Part shown: positions 25,984 to 36,520 of the stretch, one piece after another | Layout of the letters: each line of letters opens with the position of its first letter | Position numbering within the stretch: position 1 is the first letter of the stretch | Source: CAVOKN01 sp963696505 | Lineage (GTDB): Bacteria > Pseudomonadota > Gammaproteobacteria > Burkholderiales > Rhodocyclaceae | DNA length: 64,000 bases | Direction: 5' to 3' | NCBI GenBank assembly: GCA_963696505.1 | Contig: CAVOKN010000017.1 | Span: 62,001-126,000, forward strand | Program-made: the position numbers and the translations under genes | The notes under the pieces: model-generated | Told to the model about the DNA's origin: nothing | Seen by the model: only the letters and a program-made list of their open reading frames with translations | Databases searched by the model: none

Positions 25984-28069
25984 GTCGCGAAGGGCAGCGT
26001 CAGGTGGAAGCTGGCCCCGGAGCCAGGCTCCGACTCGCACCACAGTCGCCCGCCGTGGGCGTCGACGATGGCACGGCTGATGGCGAGGCCCATGCCCAGT
26101 CCGCTGGGCTTGGTGGTGAAGAACGGATCGAAGATGCGGCGCATGGCCGCAGCATCGAGCCCGGGACCGTCGTCGCGCACGATGACCTCGGCCATGTGTG
26201 CATCGGCGCTGGCACCGGCGGTGACGGTGATGCACCCCGAGCGATTGACGCTGCCTTCAAGGGCTTCGATGCCGTTCTCGATCAAGTTGACCAGCACCTT
26301 TTCGATCTGCAGCCGGTTCGCCTTGACCGGCGCCAGGTCGGGATCGAGCTCAAGCCGCAAGTCGAGCTTGCTCGGATGGTTGGTCCGAACCCGCTCCGCG
26401 GCGGCGCGAACGATGTCGATGAGGGCCACGTTCGCGGTCTGGACTTCGCCCTTCCTGAGGAACTCCAGGAGTTCGCGGGCGACGCGCCCCGCGCGCTGAG
26501 CCTGCTGGGCACCGCTTTCCAGCGCATGCTCAAGCCGGCCGGGCTGGGGATTGCCGGCCCGCAGCAGCCGCAGCGCGGCCTCGGTGTAGGTTGCGAGAGC
26601 CGTGAGCGGCTGGTTCAGCTCGTGGGCGATGGCAGCGACAGTCTGGCTGGCAACATGGCGACGCGTGACCTGTTCGAGTTCGTCGTTCAGCGCCCGCAGC
26701 GCCCCCTCGGCGCGCCGGCGTTCGGTCATGTCGACAAAGGCGGCCAGCACGCCGTCTTCGACGCGGATGCCCGAGATCTGTACCACACGCTGCGAACCGT
26801 TGCGGCATGTCACACGGTACTCGTTGGGCTCGATGTCGCCGCCGGCGGTCTCGGCACGCTGCACGGCGGCGCTCCAGCCCGCCACCACCTGGGCGCTGTA
26901 GTCCGGATCGGGGTAGGCCAGCCCCCACCAATGGTCGATGGTGGGGATTTCCACCGGCGTGTAGCCGAACAACTTCTCGAAGCGCGCGTTGACCGCCACG
27001 ATGACCCCGTCGCCGCGCACATGACCCATGGCCAGGGGAGCGTCCTGAAACAGGCGCCGGAAGCGTGCTTCGCTCTCGCGCAGACTGTTCACCGCGCCGT
27101 CGAGCCGCTGCTTGGCCGCGCGAATTTCGGCGATGTCCGGGTCCGGCGCTGCGTGGTCGGACCCCTCGGCGAGGGAAGCCACGGCCCGCGTAAGCCGCCG
27201 ACTGGCCAAACGGCCTCCCACCACGCCGGCCAGGGTGGCACCCAGCAGACCGATGCCGAACGCCATGACTGCGGCGTAGAGCGGCGCCCGATGTACGTGG
27301 TGCGGAATCTCCACCACCACCGACCACGGCGCAACCTCCGACCTGGCCACGAAGCGACCGTCGGGCCGGACGTCCCGGGCCGCGTCGAACGCTGGCGGCG
27401 CGCGGCGGGCGATCACCTCGCCGCTGCCATCGATCACGCTCATCGCCCAGCCTGGCGGCAGCGCCATCTGATCCAGCCGCCCCTGGAACTGGTGTGCTTC
27501 GGGCGTGGCCAGCAGCACGACTTTGGCCGCGCCGTCGCGCAGGACCGGCACGGCGATGGCGACCAGCCGTTCCTTTGCCACAGGGCCCATGAAGCTGTCG
27601 CCCACTGCGGGCCGGCCCGTGGCAAGGGCATCGGTCGCTGCGGCGTGGCCGTTGGGCTGCGGCAGCGGCGGCAACACGCTGCCATAGGGCGCACGGGTGT
27701 TGAACAACATGCGCATCGGATCCCCGGCGTCGGCCAGGATGACGTGGCTGCCGAAGATCTCCTCGAACCTCTGAGCTTCGCGGTAGAGATCCGGCCAACG
27801 CTTGGGATCATCCAGCAGCGGCGAGCCGGCCATCATCTTCAGGGCGCGGATCTGGGCATTCAGGCGCTGATCGACGCTGATGGCATAGCTGCGCGCGAGG
27901 CTCGCCGCTCCCTCGTCGCGAAGCTCCTCGCTCGTGTGCACGTTCTGGTAGGCCAGCCACGCCGCCACCACCAGCAGTGGCAGCAGGCACAGCCAGATCA
28001 GCCGGGCGAGGAAGGCCTTGAGCGGCACGCTGGCGACAGGTCTGGGCGCCTTCGCCGTGGGCACCGGAA

Positions 28070-28073
<4 letters not shown>
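25980..28073 (-). CDS. FixL-like sensor histidine kinase with periplasmic sensor and PAS
   Basis: Membrane sensor of 697 residues. TM1 is near 20-40 (LIWLCLLPLLVVAAWLAY), a periplasmic Cache-like domain spans about 45-275, TM2 is near 285-305 and a PAS domain lies at about 345-460 (LFQDAPLAMGHVRGDGVIVAVN). The kinase core has the H-box AAIAHELNQPLTAL, N-box NLIENGIEAL, DDGPGLD and GLGMGLAI. The GTG at 28073 overlaps the stop of the ABC-F gene. No haem-binding feature of true FixL can be claimed; the signal could be a small organic ligand. Confidence 0.92.
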
Positions 28074-29971
<1,898 letters not shown>

Positions 29972-30040
29972 GGCAAGCGCTCGGGCGGCATCCCGCGTCG
30001 AAAAGGCGCTATTGTAGGGGGCCGGTTCGATCCTTTTCCC

Positions 30041-30715
30041 ATGTCCAGCGCTTTTTCCCGACTGACTCCCGGCCTGCTCGCTGCCCTGGCCCTGTCGGCT
30101 GCTCCGCAGCCGGCCACGGCCGCCGAGGCCGATCTTGCCGAGCGCGCCAAGCGTTTGCGCGCCGAAGCCAAGGAGCTGCGCAGCGCCGCGGACCGGCAAC
30201 GCGTCGAGACTGAAACGGCGTGCCAGCGCAAGTTTCTGGTCGCCTCCTGCGTCGAAGACGCGCGTCGGGAGCATGTCCGGGCCATCGAAGAGGCGCGCAG
30301 CCGCGAGATCGAGGCAGCGGGCATAGAGCAGGATCTGCGCCGCGAACAGCAGGCCAGGGACCAGGCGGAACGGGAACGGCGTGCTGCGGAAAAGCGCGAC
30401 GCGGCGGCGCGCGGCCAGGCCGAAGTGGAGGGCGAGCGCGAGCGGGCTGCCGAAACCGATGCCGAAAACGCCCGGCGGCGAGCCGAAGGCGAGACGCGCG
30501 GGGCAGCCGAAGCGGCCGAGCGTCAACGCAAGGACGCGGAAAAGGCCCAGGCCCGCGCCAAGCGCGTCGAGGAAGCGAAGGCCCGGGCAGACGCGGCCGA
30601 ACGCCAGCGCGCCGAGATCGACCGTCGCAAGGCCGAGAAGGAAATCAAGCGCGCCCACGAAGCATCCGCCCCGCCACCGGCAAAGCCGGTACTCCCGCCT
30701 TTGCCGGGCGGTTGA
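30041..30715 (+). CDS. Secreted highly charged coiled-coil protein
   Basis: No named family. The 224 residues start with a signal peptide (to about 27, ATAAEADL). The rest is nearly all Ala, Arg, Glu and Lys in heptad-like order (AERAKRLRAEAKELRSAADRQ and similar), so a long helix is likely. There are only two cysteines, in ETACQRKFLVASCVEDARREH, a spacing seen in other periplasmic proteins that look like this one. It ends Pro-rich (PPPAKPVLPPLPGG). It is divergent from the ABC-F gene. Confidence 0.72.
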   Translation: MSSAFSRLTPGLLAALALSAAPQPATAAEADLAERAKRLRAEAKELRSAADRQRVETETACQRKFLVASCVEDARREHVRAIEEARSREIEAAGIEQDLRREQQARDQAERERRAAEKRDAAARGQAEVEGERERAAETDAENARRRAEGETRGAAEAAERQRKDAEKAQARAKRVEEAKARADAAERQRAEIDRRKAEKEIKRAHEASAPPPAKPVLPPLPGG

Positions 30716-30775
30716 AGCAGGTGGCCACTGCCCCAATAATCTGATGCCTGTCTCCAACCAGCGGTATCGCGCACC

Positions 30776-31168
30776 ATGTCTGCCTTCGCTTACCTCATCG
30801 TCGCCATCGTCGGCCTGTTCCTGCTGATGCAGATCATTCCCCTGATCCGCGCCCGGCAGGCCCGCGGCAAGGCAGTTCCGGAACTCGATGCCCTGCTCAC
30901 CGATGCCCAGCGGGGGCAGCCGCGGCTGCTGGTCTACTTCTGGAGCCCGGCCTGCGGCATGTGCCGGCCGATGACGCCGGTGATCGACAAGCTGGCGGCA
31001 GAGCAGGCAAACGTAGTGAAGGTGAATGTGGCCGAAACCACCGAACTGGCGCGGCGCGTCGGCATCATGGGCACACCCTCGCTGGCGCTGATCGAGGGTG
31101 GCACTGTGAGCAAGGTGATGGTCGGCGCCCGCAGCGAACACCAGATCCGCGCGCTGTTGGCGGCCTGA
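30776..31168 (+). CDS. Membrane-anchored thioredoxin-like protein
   Basis: Protein of 130 residues. The first 25 are one hydrophobic helix (FAYLIVAIVGLFLLMQIIPL) that would anchor it or serve as an export signal. The thioredoxin domain has the redox pair in FWSPACGMCRPMTP and the cis-proline in GTPSLAL. It would reduce or exchange disulfides; on which side depends on topology, which is not clear. It is followed by the DNA methyltransferase gene with one base between. Confidence 0.9.
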   Translation: MSAFAYLIVAIVGLFLLMQIIPLIRARQARGKAVPELDALLTDAQRGQPRLLVYFWSPACGMCRPMTPVIDKLAAEQANVVKVNVAETTELARRVGIMGTPSLALIEGGTVSKVMVGARSEHQIRALLAA

Positions 31169-31169
31169 A

Positions 31170-32387
31170 TTGGGCGCCGCCACACAAATCGCGAAGGCCG
31201 AGCGCGATGTCGCCGGCCTGGGCCAGGTGTTCACGCCGCCGGCCGTGGTCGAGGCGATGCTGCGGCTGCGCAAGCGGTCGGGACGGGTGCTGGAGCCCTC
31301 CTGCGGTGACGGCGCCTTCTCGTCCCGGCTGCCCGGCTGTGTCGCCATCGAGGCCGATGCGAGCCACGCGCCGCCCGGCGCCCTGGTGCAGGACTTCTTC
31401 ACCTATCCGGCCGCCGAGCGCTTCGACACCGTCATCGGCAATCCGCCCTATGTGCGCTTCCAGGACATCGCCCCGCGCACCCGGCTTCACCTGCCGCTCC
31501 ACGGTTTCGACGGGCGCAGCAACCTTTATCTGTTCTTCATCGAGAAGTGCCTGCGCCACCTCGCCCCCGGCGGCGAGCTGATCTTCATCACGCCGCGCGA
31601 CTTCCTCAAGACCACGTCCAGCGTAAAGCTCAACGCCTGGCTCTACGAGCAGGGCACCATCACCGACTACATCGAGCTGGGTGATGCCCGCGTGTTCGAC
31701 GGTGCGCTGCCCAACTGCGCCATCTGGCGCTTCGAGCGCGACGACTTTTCGCGCCGCACGCGCTATGCGGAAGTCGGCGTTGGCAAGCCGCTGGCCGAGA
31801 CCCTTGCGGCGCCGCCGTGGGCGGAACGCGAGTTCGTCGAGAGCGCCGGCCACCTGCTGTTTACTCGCTGCCACTATCCGCTGCGCTTTTCCGCTCGGTT
31901 CTTCGTCAAGGTCGGCGCAGTTTCGGGCGACGACGAGGTGTTCACCAACGATGAACACGGCGACATCGATTTCGTCTGCTCGCGCACCGCCTCCACGGGG
32001 GAGCTGCGGCGCATGATCTACAACCGGCGCATTCCCTACCTGGAACAGTTCAAACAGCGCCTGCTGGCGCGCCGCATCCGCCCCTTCGACGAGTCCAACT
32101 GGTGGCAGTGGGGCCGCGGCTACTACCTTTCTGACCAGCCACGCATATATGTAAATGGCCGCACACGCAACGAACGGCCGTTCTTCGTCCATCCCAACAT
32201 CCACTACGACGGCTCGGTGCTGGCGGTCTTCCCCAGACATGCGGGGCAGGACGTGCACGAGCTGTGCAAGCAACTGAACGATGTCGATTGGGCCGATCTC
32301 GGCTTCGTCGTTGACGGCCGCCATATCTTTTCCCAGCGCAGCCTGGAAAACGCGCCCCTGCCGGAGAGCTTCCGCCGCTTGCCGTAG
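31170..32387 (+). CDS. Orphan N6-adenine-type DNA methyltransferase
   Basis: Class I methyltransferase of 405 residues in the M.TaqI/Eco57I style. Motif X is at FTPPAVVEAM (residues 21-30), motif I at LEPSCGDGAF (41-50), and the catalytic motif IV NPPY at 91-94, which indicates exocyclic amino (adenine) methylation. The C-terminal 200 residues would read the target. No nuclease or specificity gene is adjacent, so it is a solitary methyltransferase. The start is TTG at 31170, directly behind the thioredoxin-like gene. The stop TAG lies inside an intergenic hairpin repeat. Confidence 0.85.
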   Translation: MGAATQIAKAERDVAGLGQVFTPPAVVEAMLRLRKRSGRVLEPSCGDGAFSSRLPGCVAIEADASHAPPGALVQDFFTYPAAERFDTVIGNPPYVRFQDIAPRTRLHLPLHGFDGRSNLYLFFIEKCLRHLAPGGELIFITPRDFLKTTSSVKLNAWLYEQGTITDYIELGDARVFDGALPNCAIWRFERDDFSRRTRYAEVGVGKPLAETLAAPPWAEREFVESAGHLLFTRCHYPLRFSARFFVKVGAVSGDDEVFTNDEHGDIDFVCSRTASTGELRRMIYNRRIPYLEQFKQRLLARRIRPFDESNWWQWGRGYYLSDQPRIYVNGRTRNERPFFVHPNIHYDGSVLAVFPRHAGQDVHELCKQLNDVDWADLGFVVDGRHIFSQRSLENAPLPESFRRLP

Positions 32388-32406
32388 GGCGCGCCATGCG
32401 CGGCGC
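32384..32406. repeat. Intergenic hairpin repeat (TAGGG family), copy 2
   Basis: G-TAGGGCGCGCCATGCGCGGCGC. The TAG is the stop codon of the methyltransferase. Pairs GCGC/GCGC around CCATG make a compact hairpin. A matching unit contributes the stop codon of metW at 40.4 kb. Confidence 0.6.
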
Positions 32407-32498
32407 AGCGAAACCGGCCGGCAACGGGCTTGGTGTAAGATTCCTCGCACTCCTGCGGCTTGTTCGCATTCTGCCGCCATCCGCACTCCCTGCCGCCC

Positions 32499-33779
32499 AT
32501 GGTCCCTCATCTCACCACCGCGCTCACCGGCCCTCTGCTCGAACTGGAAAAGCGCTTCCTCGATGCCAGCACCGCGGTCGAGCACTGGTTCCGCAGCAAA
32601 TGGCTGGAGCACACGCCGCCGTTCTACGCCTCGGTGGACCTGCGCAATTCCGGCTTCAAGCTGGCGCCGGTGGACACCAACCTGTTCCCCGGCGGTTTCA
32701 ACAACCTGAATCCGGCCTTCCTGCCGTTGTGCGTGCAGGCGGCGATGGGGGCGATCGAGAAGATCTGTCCCGAGGCCAAGCATTTCCTCGTCATACCCGA
32801 GAACCACACCCGCAACCAGTTCTACCTGCAGAACGTGGCGGCGCTGGCGACGATCCTGCACCACTCGGGGCTCAACGTGCGCATCGGCAGCCTGCTGCCG
32901 GAGATCACGGCGCCCACCACGCTCGACCTCGCCGATGGCCAGACGCTGACTCTGGAGCCGCTGGTGCGCCGGGGCCGCCGCCTCGGGCTGGCTGACTTTG
33001 ACCCCTGCACCGTCCTGCTCAACAACGACCTCTCGGCCGGCGTGCCGGAAATCCTCAAGGGCTTGAACGAGCAGTTCGTCATTCCGCCGCTGCACGCGGG
33101 TTGGGCCACAAGGCGCAAGTCGCGCCACTTCGCCGCCTACCACGAGGTCACCCGCGACTTCGCCTCGGTGCTGAGCATAGATCCCTGGCTGATCGACCCG
33201 GAGTTCGACGTCTGCGGCGAAGTCAACTTCCAGGAGCGGCGCGGCGAAGAGTGCCTCGCCGCCAAGGTGGACGAGGTGCTGACGCGAATCCGCGTCAAGT
33301 ACCGCGAGTACGGCGTCAGCGAGAATCCCTTCGTCATCGTCAAGGCGGACGCCGGCACCTACGGCATGGGCATCATGACAGTGCGCGACGCCTCCGAGGT
33401 GGTGGGCCTGAACCGCAAGCAGCGCAACAAGATGGCGGTGGTGAAGGAAGGGCTGGAGGTGAGCGAGGTGATCATCCAGGAGGGGGTGCACACCTTCGAG
33501 ACCATCGAATCGGCAGTCGCCGAGCCGGTGGTCTACATGATCGACCGCTACGTCGTCGGCGGCTTCTACCGCGTGCACAGCGCCCGCGGCCGCGAGGAGA
33601 ATCTCAACGCGCCCGGCATGCACTTCAAGCCGCTCGCCTTCGACACCGCCTGCTCGCTGCCCAATCCGGGAGCGAATCCCGACGCCCCGCCCAACCGTTT
33701 CTTCGCCTATGGCGTGATCGCGCGCCTGGCGCTGCTCGCGGCCTCGCTGGAACTGGAACGTAGCGGCCCCGACGCATGA
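32499..33779 (+). CDS. gshA: Glutamate-cysteine ligase, proteobacterial GshA type
   Basis: First step of glutathione synthesis: joins glutamate and cysteine through the gamma-carboxyl with ATP. The 426-residue protein belongs to the GshA family found in beta- and some gammaproteobacteria rather than the E. coli GshA type; markers are VDLRNSGFKLAPVDTNLFPG, PENHTRNQFYLQN and DAGTYGMGIMTV. The ATG at 32499 gives MVPHLTTALTGPLLELEKRF. Its stop overlaps the gshB start by 4 bases. Confidence 0.94.
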   Translation: MVPHLTTALTGPLLELEKRFLDASTAVEHWFRSKWLEHTPPFYASVDLRNSGFKLAPVDTNLFPGGFNNLNPAFLPLCVQAAMGAIEKICPEAKHFLVIPENHTRNQFYLQNVAALATILHHSGLNVRIGSLLPEITAPTTLDLADGQTLTLEPLVRRGRRLGLADFDPCTVLLNNDLSAGVPEILKGLNEQFVIPPLHAGWATRRKSRHFAAYHEVTRDFASVLSIDPWLIDPEFDVCGEVNFQERRGEECLAAKVDEVLTRIRVKYREYGVSENPFVIVKADAGTYGMGIMTVRDASEVVGLNRKQRNKMAVVKEGLEVSEVIIQEGVHTFETIESAVAEPVVYMIDRYVVGGFYRVHSARGREENLNAPGMHFKPLAFDTACSLPNPGANPDAPPNRFFAYGVIARLALLAASLELERSGPDA

Positions 33780-34726
33780 AACTCGCCTTCATCGTCGATC
33801 CCCTCGATCGGCTCAAGGCCTACAAGGACTCCAGCGTCGCCATGATGCGCGCCGCCCAGGCGCGCGGCCACGAGGTGCACGCCATCATGCGCGAGGCGCT
33901 GTGCTGGCGCGAGGGCGTGGTGTTCGCCGAGTCGCAGCGACTGACTTTGAGTGCCGACGACCACGACTGGTACTCGGCCAGTCCCCACGGCACGTCGGCA
34001 CTCCAGGACTTTGACGCCGTGCTGATGCGTCAGGATCCGCCCTTCGACTTCGAGTACGTCGCCGCCACCTGGCTGCTGGAGCGTGCCGCCCAGGCCGGCG
34101 CGATGGTGTTCAACGATCCGCGCGCGATCCGCGACCACTCGGAGAAACTCGCCATCACCGAGTTCCCGCAGTTCACCCCGCCGACGCTGGTGGCGCGCGA
34201 TGCTTCGCGGCTGCACGCCTTCATCGACGAACAGGGCGATGCCATCGTCAAACCCCTGGACGGCATGGGCGGCAGCCAGGTGTTCCGCGTCGGCCGCACC
34301 GATCCCAATCGCAATGTCATCGTCGAGACGCTGACCCACGACGGACGGCGCACGGTGATGGCGCAGCGTTACATCCCGGAGATCGTGCATGGCGACAAGC
34401 GCATCCTGCTGATCGCCGGCGAGCCGGTACCCTACTGCCTGGCGCGCATCCCCAAGGCGGGGGAGACGCGCGGCAACCTCGCTGCCGGCGGCACTGGCGT
34501 GGCGCAGCCCTTGTCCGAGCGTGACCGCGAGATCGCCCACGCCCTGGCGCCGGTGCTGTGGCAGCGCGGCCTGCTGCTGGTAGGGCTGGACGTGATCGGT
34601 GACCACCTCACGGAGATCAACGTCACCAGTCCGACCTGCTTCGTCGAGATTGCGCAGCAGACCGGCTTCGACGTTGCAGGCCGCTTCGTCGAGGCCTTGG
34701 AAGGGGCGGTGAGGGGCGAGGCTTGA
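33776..34726 (+). CDS. gshB: Glutathione synthetase
   Basis: Second step of glutathione synthesis: adds glycine to gamma-glutamylcysteine. The 316 residues are of the usual prokaryotic GshB length with the start MKLAFIVDPLDRLKAYKDS. ATP-grasp features are KPLDGMGGSQVFRV, RYIPEIVHGDKRILLI and the Mg-binding LTEINVTSPTCF. It is coupled to gshA (ATGA) and to apbE (TTGA overlap). Confidence 0.96.
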   Translation: MKLAFIVDPLDRLKAYKDSSVAMMRAAQARGHEVHAIMREALCWREGVVFAESQRLTLSADDHDWYSASPHGTSALQDFDAVLMRQDPPFDFEYVAATWLLERAAQAGAMVFNDPRAIRDHSEKLAITEFPQFTPPTLVARDASRLHAFIDEQGDAIVKPLDGMGGSQVFRVGRTDPNRNVIVETLTHDGRRTVMAQRYIPEIVHGDKRILLIAGEPVPYCLARIPKAGETRGNLAAGGTGVAQPLSERDREIAHALAPVLWQRGLLLVGLDVIGDHLTEINVTSPTCFVEIAQQTGFDVAGRFVEALEGAVRGEA

Positions 34727-35776
34727 GGCGTCTGCCGCGCCGCGCCGGCGCGCTGCTGCTGCTGGTCGCCGTGCTGCTGGGGCTGACTTCCTGCGACCGG
34801 CGCCAGCTCCACCAGCAGGAATCCTACGTCTTCGGCACCCGGGTCGAGGTGTTGGTCCAGGGCGTACCCGCAGACGAGGCACGAGCGGCGACGGCCGAAG
34901 TCCTGCGCGAGTTCGATCGCCTCCACGCCATGCTGCACGCCTGGCAGCCGAGCGAGCTGACGCAGCTCAACGAAGCGATCGCCGCGGGCAGGAGCGCGGA
35001 AGTCAGTCCCGAGCTGGCGGCGATCCTGGCGCGATGCGAAGTCGCTGGCGGCGCGCTCCGATCAGTTGTTCAACCCGGCGCTGGGACGGCTGATTGGGCT
35101 GTGGGGCTTCCAGGGCGACGAATTCAAGCCCGTGCTGCCACCGATGGCCGAAGTCGATGCCCTGGTGAGGGCTGCGCCGAGCATGGCGGATCTCGACATC
35201 GACGGCACGCGAGTCACCAGCCGCAACCCCGGCGTGCGACTCGATCTCGGGGGCCACGCGAAAGGCTATGCCCTCGACCGCGCGGCAGCCTTGCTCAAGG
35301 GGCGCGGCATCCGCAACGCGTTGGTGAACATCGGCGGCAACGTGATGGCACTCGGCACCCGCGGCGACCGGCCGTGGCGCGTCGGCATCCAGCATCCCCG
35401 CGCGCCGGAACCGCTCGCGCTGCTCGATTTGCGGGACGGCGAGACGATCGGAACTTCGGGGGACTATCAGCGCTATTTCGAGCTGGACGGGCAGCGCTAC
35501 TGCCACATCCTCGATCCGCGCAGCGGATGGCCGGCGGCGGGCACGCAGGCGGTCACGGTGCTGGTCACACCACGCCCCGCCGCAGGCACGCTGTCGGATG
35601 TCGCCAGCAAGCCGATTTTCATCGCCGGCCCCGGGGCGTGGCGCGAGTCAGCGCACAATCTCGGCATCGATTACGCGCTGCGCATCGACGCCTCCGGCAG
35701 CATCTCGGTCACCCGGGCGCTGGCCGGACGCCTCCAGTTCGGCGAGGGCGTCGCGCCAAGCGAGATCGTCGACTGA
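34723..35776 (+). pseudogene. apbE: FAD:protein FMN transferase (ApbE), one frameshift
   Basis: Attaches FMN to threonine in Na+-pumping NQR/RNF and other periplasmic flavoproteins. It is a lipoprotein: signal with lipobox LLGLTSC near residue 26. The N-terminal part (ESYVFGTRVEVLVQG) and the C-terminal part (VNIGGNVMALGT, RYCHILDPRSGWPA) are in different frames. Removing one G near 35038 joins them as CKSLAARSDQLFNPALGRL. Repaired length is about 350 residues, normal for ApbE. The start is TTG at 34723. True loss or a sequence error are both possible. Confidence 0.85.
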
Positions 35777-35859
35777 CCGGCCCGCCTCGGGCCGTTGCCT
35801 GCGTCATGAGGACCGGCCAGCCCGCGGCGGCTGGTAGAATCGGGCGAAAGGCCGCAGCC

Positions 35860-36264
35860 ATGATCGGACTATTCCTCATCACTCACGGAAGTCTCGGCGA
35901 GTCGCTGATCCAGTGCGCCTGCCACGTGCTGAACCGGCGGCCGCCCCAGCTCGCCCAGATCGGCGTATCGGCACAGGACGACCCGCTGGACGTGCTGCCC
36001 ACGGCGGGGCGCTGGCTGGAATTGGTGGACAGCGGCAAAGGCGTGCTGCTGCTCACCGACGTCTACGGGGCGACGCCTTCCAACGTCGCCTGCAAGCTGG
36101 TGCGGCCGGGGCTCGTCGAAACGGTGGCCGGGGTCAATCTGCCGATGCTGCTGCGGGCGCTTACCTATCGCGACAAGGACATGGCGACCCTGATTTCGCG
36201 GGCCGTGTCGGGCGGGCGCGACGGGGTGCTCTACGTCAAACCGGAACGCGATGCGCAGGGCTGA
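35860..36264 (+). CDS. PTS system EIIA component, mannose family
   Basis: Phosphocarrier of 134 residues. The N-terminus MIGLFLITHGSLGESLIQC holds the phosphorylated His-9 (THGS), as in ManX-type EIIA. LLLTDVYGATPSNVACKLV is the second family mark. It accepts phosphate from HPr. No EIIB or EIIC gene follows, so it probably has a regulatory instead of a transport role, as in other betaproteobacteria. Its end overlaps ptsH. Confidence 0.92.
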   Translation: MIGLFLITHGSLGESLIQCACHVLNRRPPQLAQIGVSAQDDPLDVLPTAGRWLELVDSGKGVLLLTDVYGATPSNVACKLVRPGLVETVAGVNLPMLLRALTYRDKDMATLISRAVSGGRDGVLYVKPERDAQG

Positions 36265-36520
36265 CGCCGTCATACTCAACAAGCTCGGCCTGCACGCCCG
36301 CGCCTCGGCCAAACTGACGCAGATGGCGAGCGGCTTCGCCGCCGAGGTCTGGCTGGAACGTAGCGGTCGCCGCATTAATGCGAAGAGCATCATGGGGGTG
36401 ATGATGCTGGCCGCCGCCAAGGGCGCCGCGGTGACGGTGGAAACCGACGGCAGCGACGAGGATGCGGCGCTCGACGCGATCCTCGGCCTGATCGCCGACA
36501 AGTTCGGAGAGGGGGAATGA
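36251..36520 (+). CDS. ptsH: Phosphocarrier protein HPr
   Basis: Eighty-nine residues. The active-site histidine lies in LNKLGLHARASAK, and the conserved serine site in INAKSIMGVMML is where HPr kinase would act in species that have it. It passes phosphate from EI to EIIA. It overlaps the EIIA gene by 14 bases and the ptsI start by 4 (ATGA), so all three are made together. Confidence 0.96.
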   Translation: MRRADAVILNKLGLHARASAKLTQMASGFAAEVWLERSGRRINAKSIMGVMMLAAAKGAAVTVETDGSDEDAALDAILGLIADKFGEGE

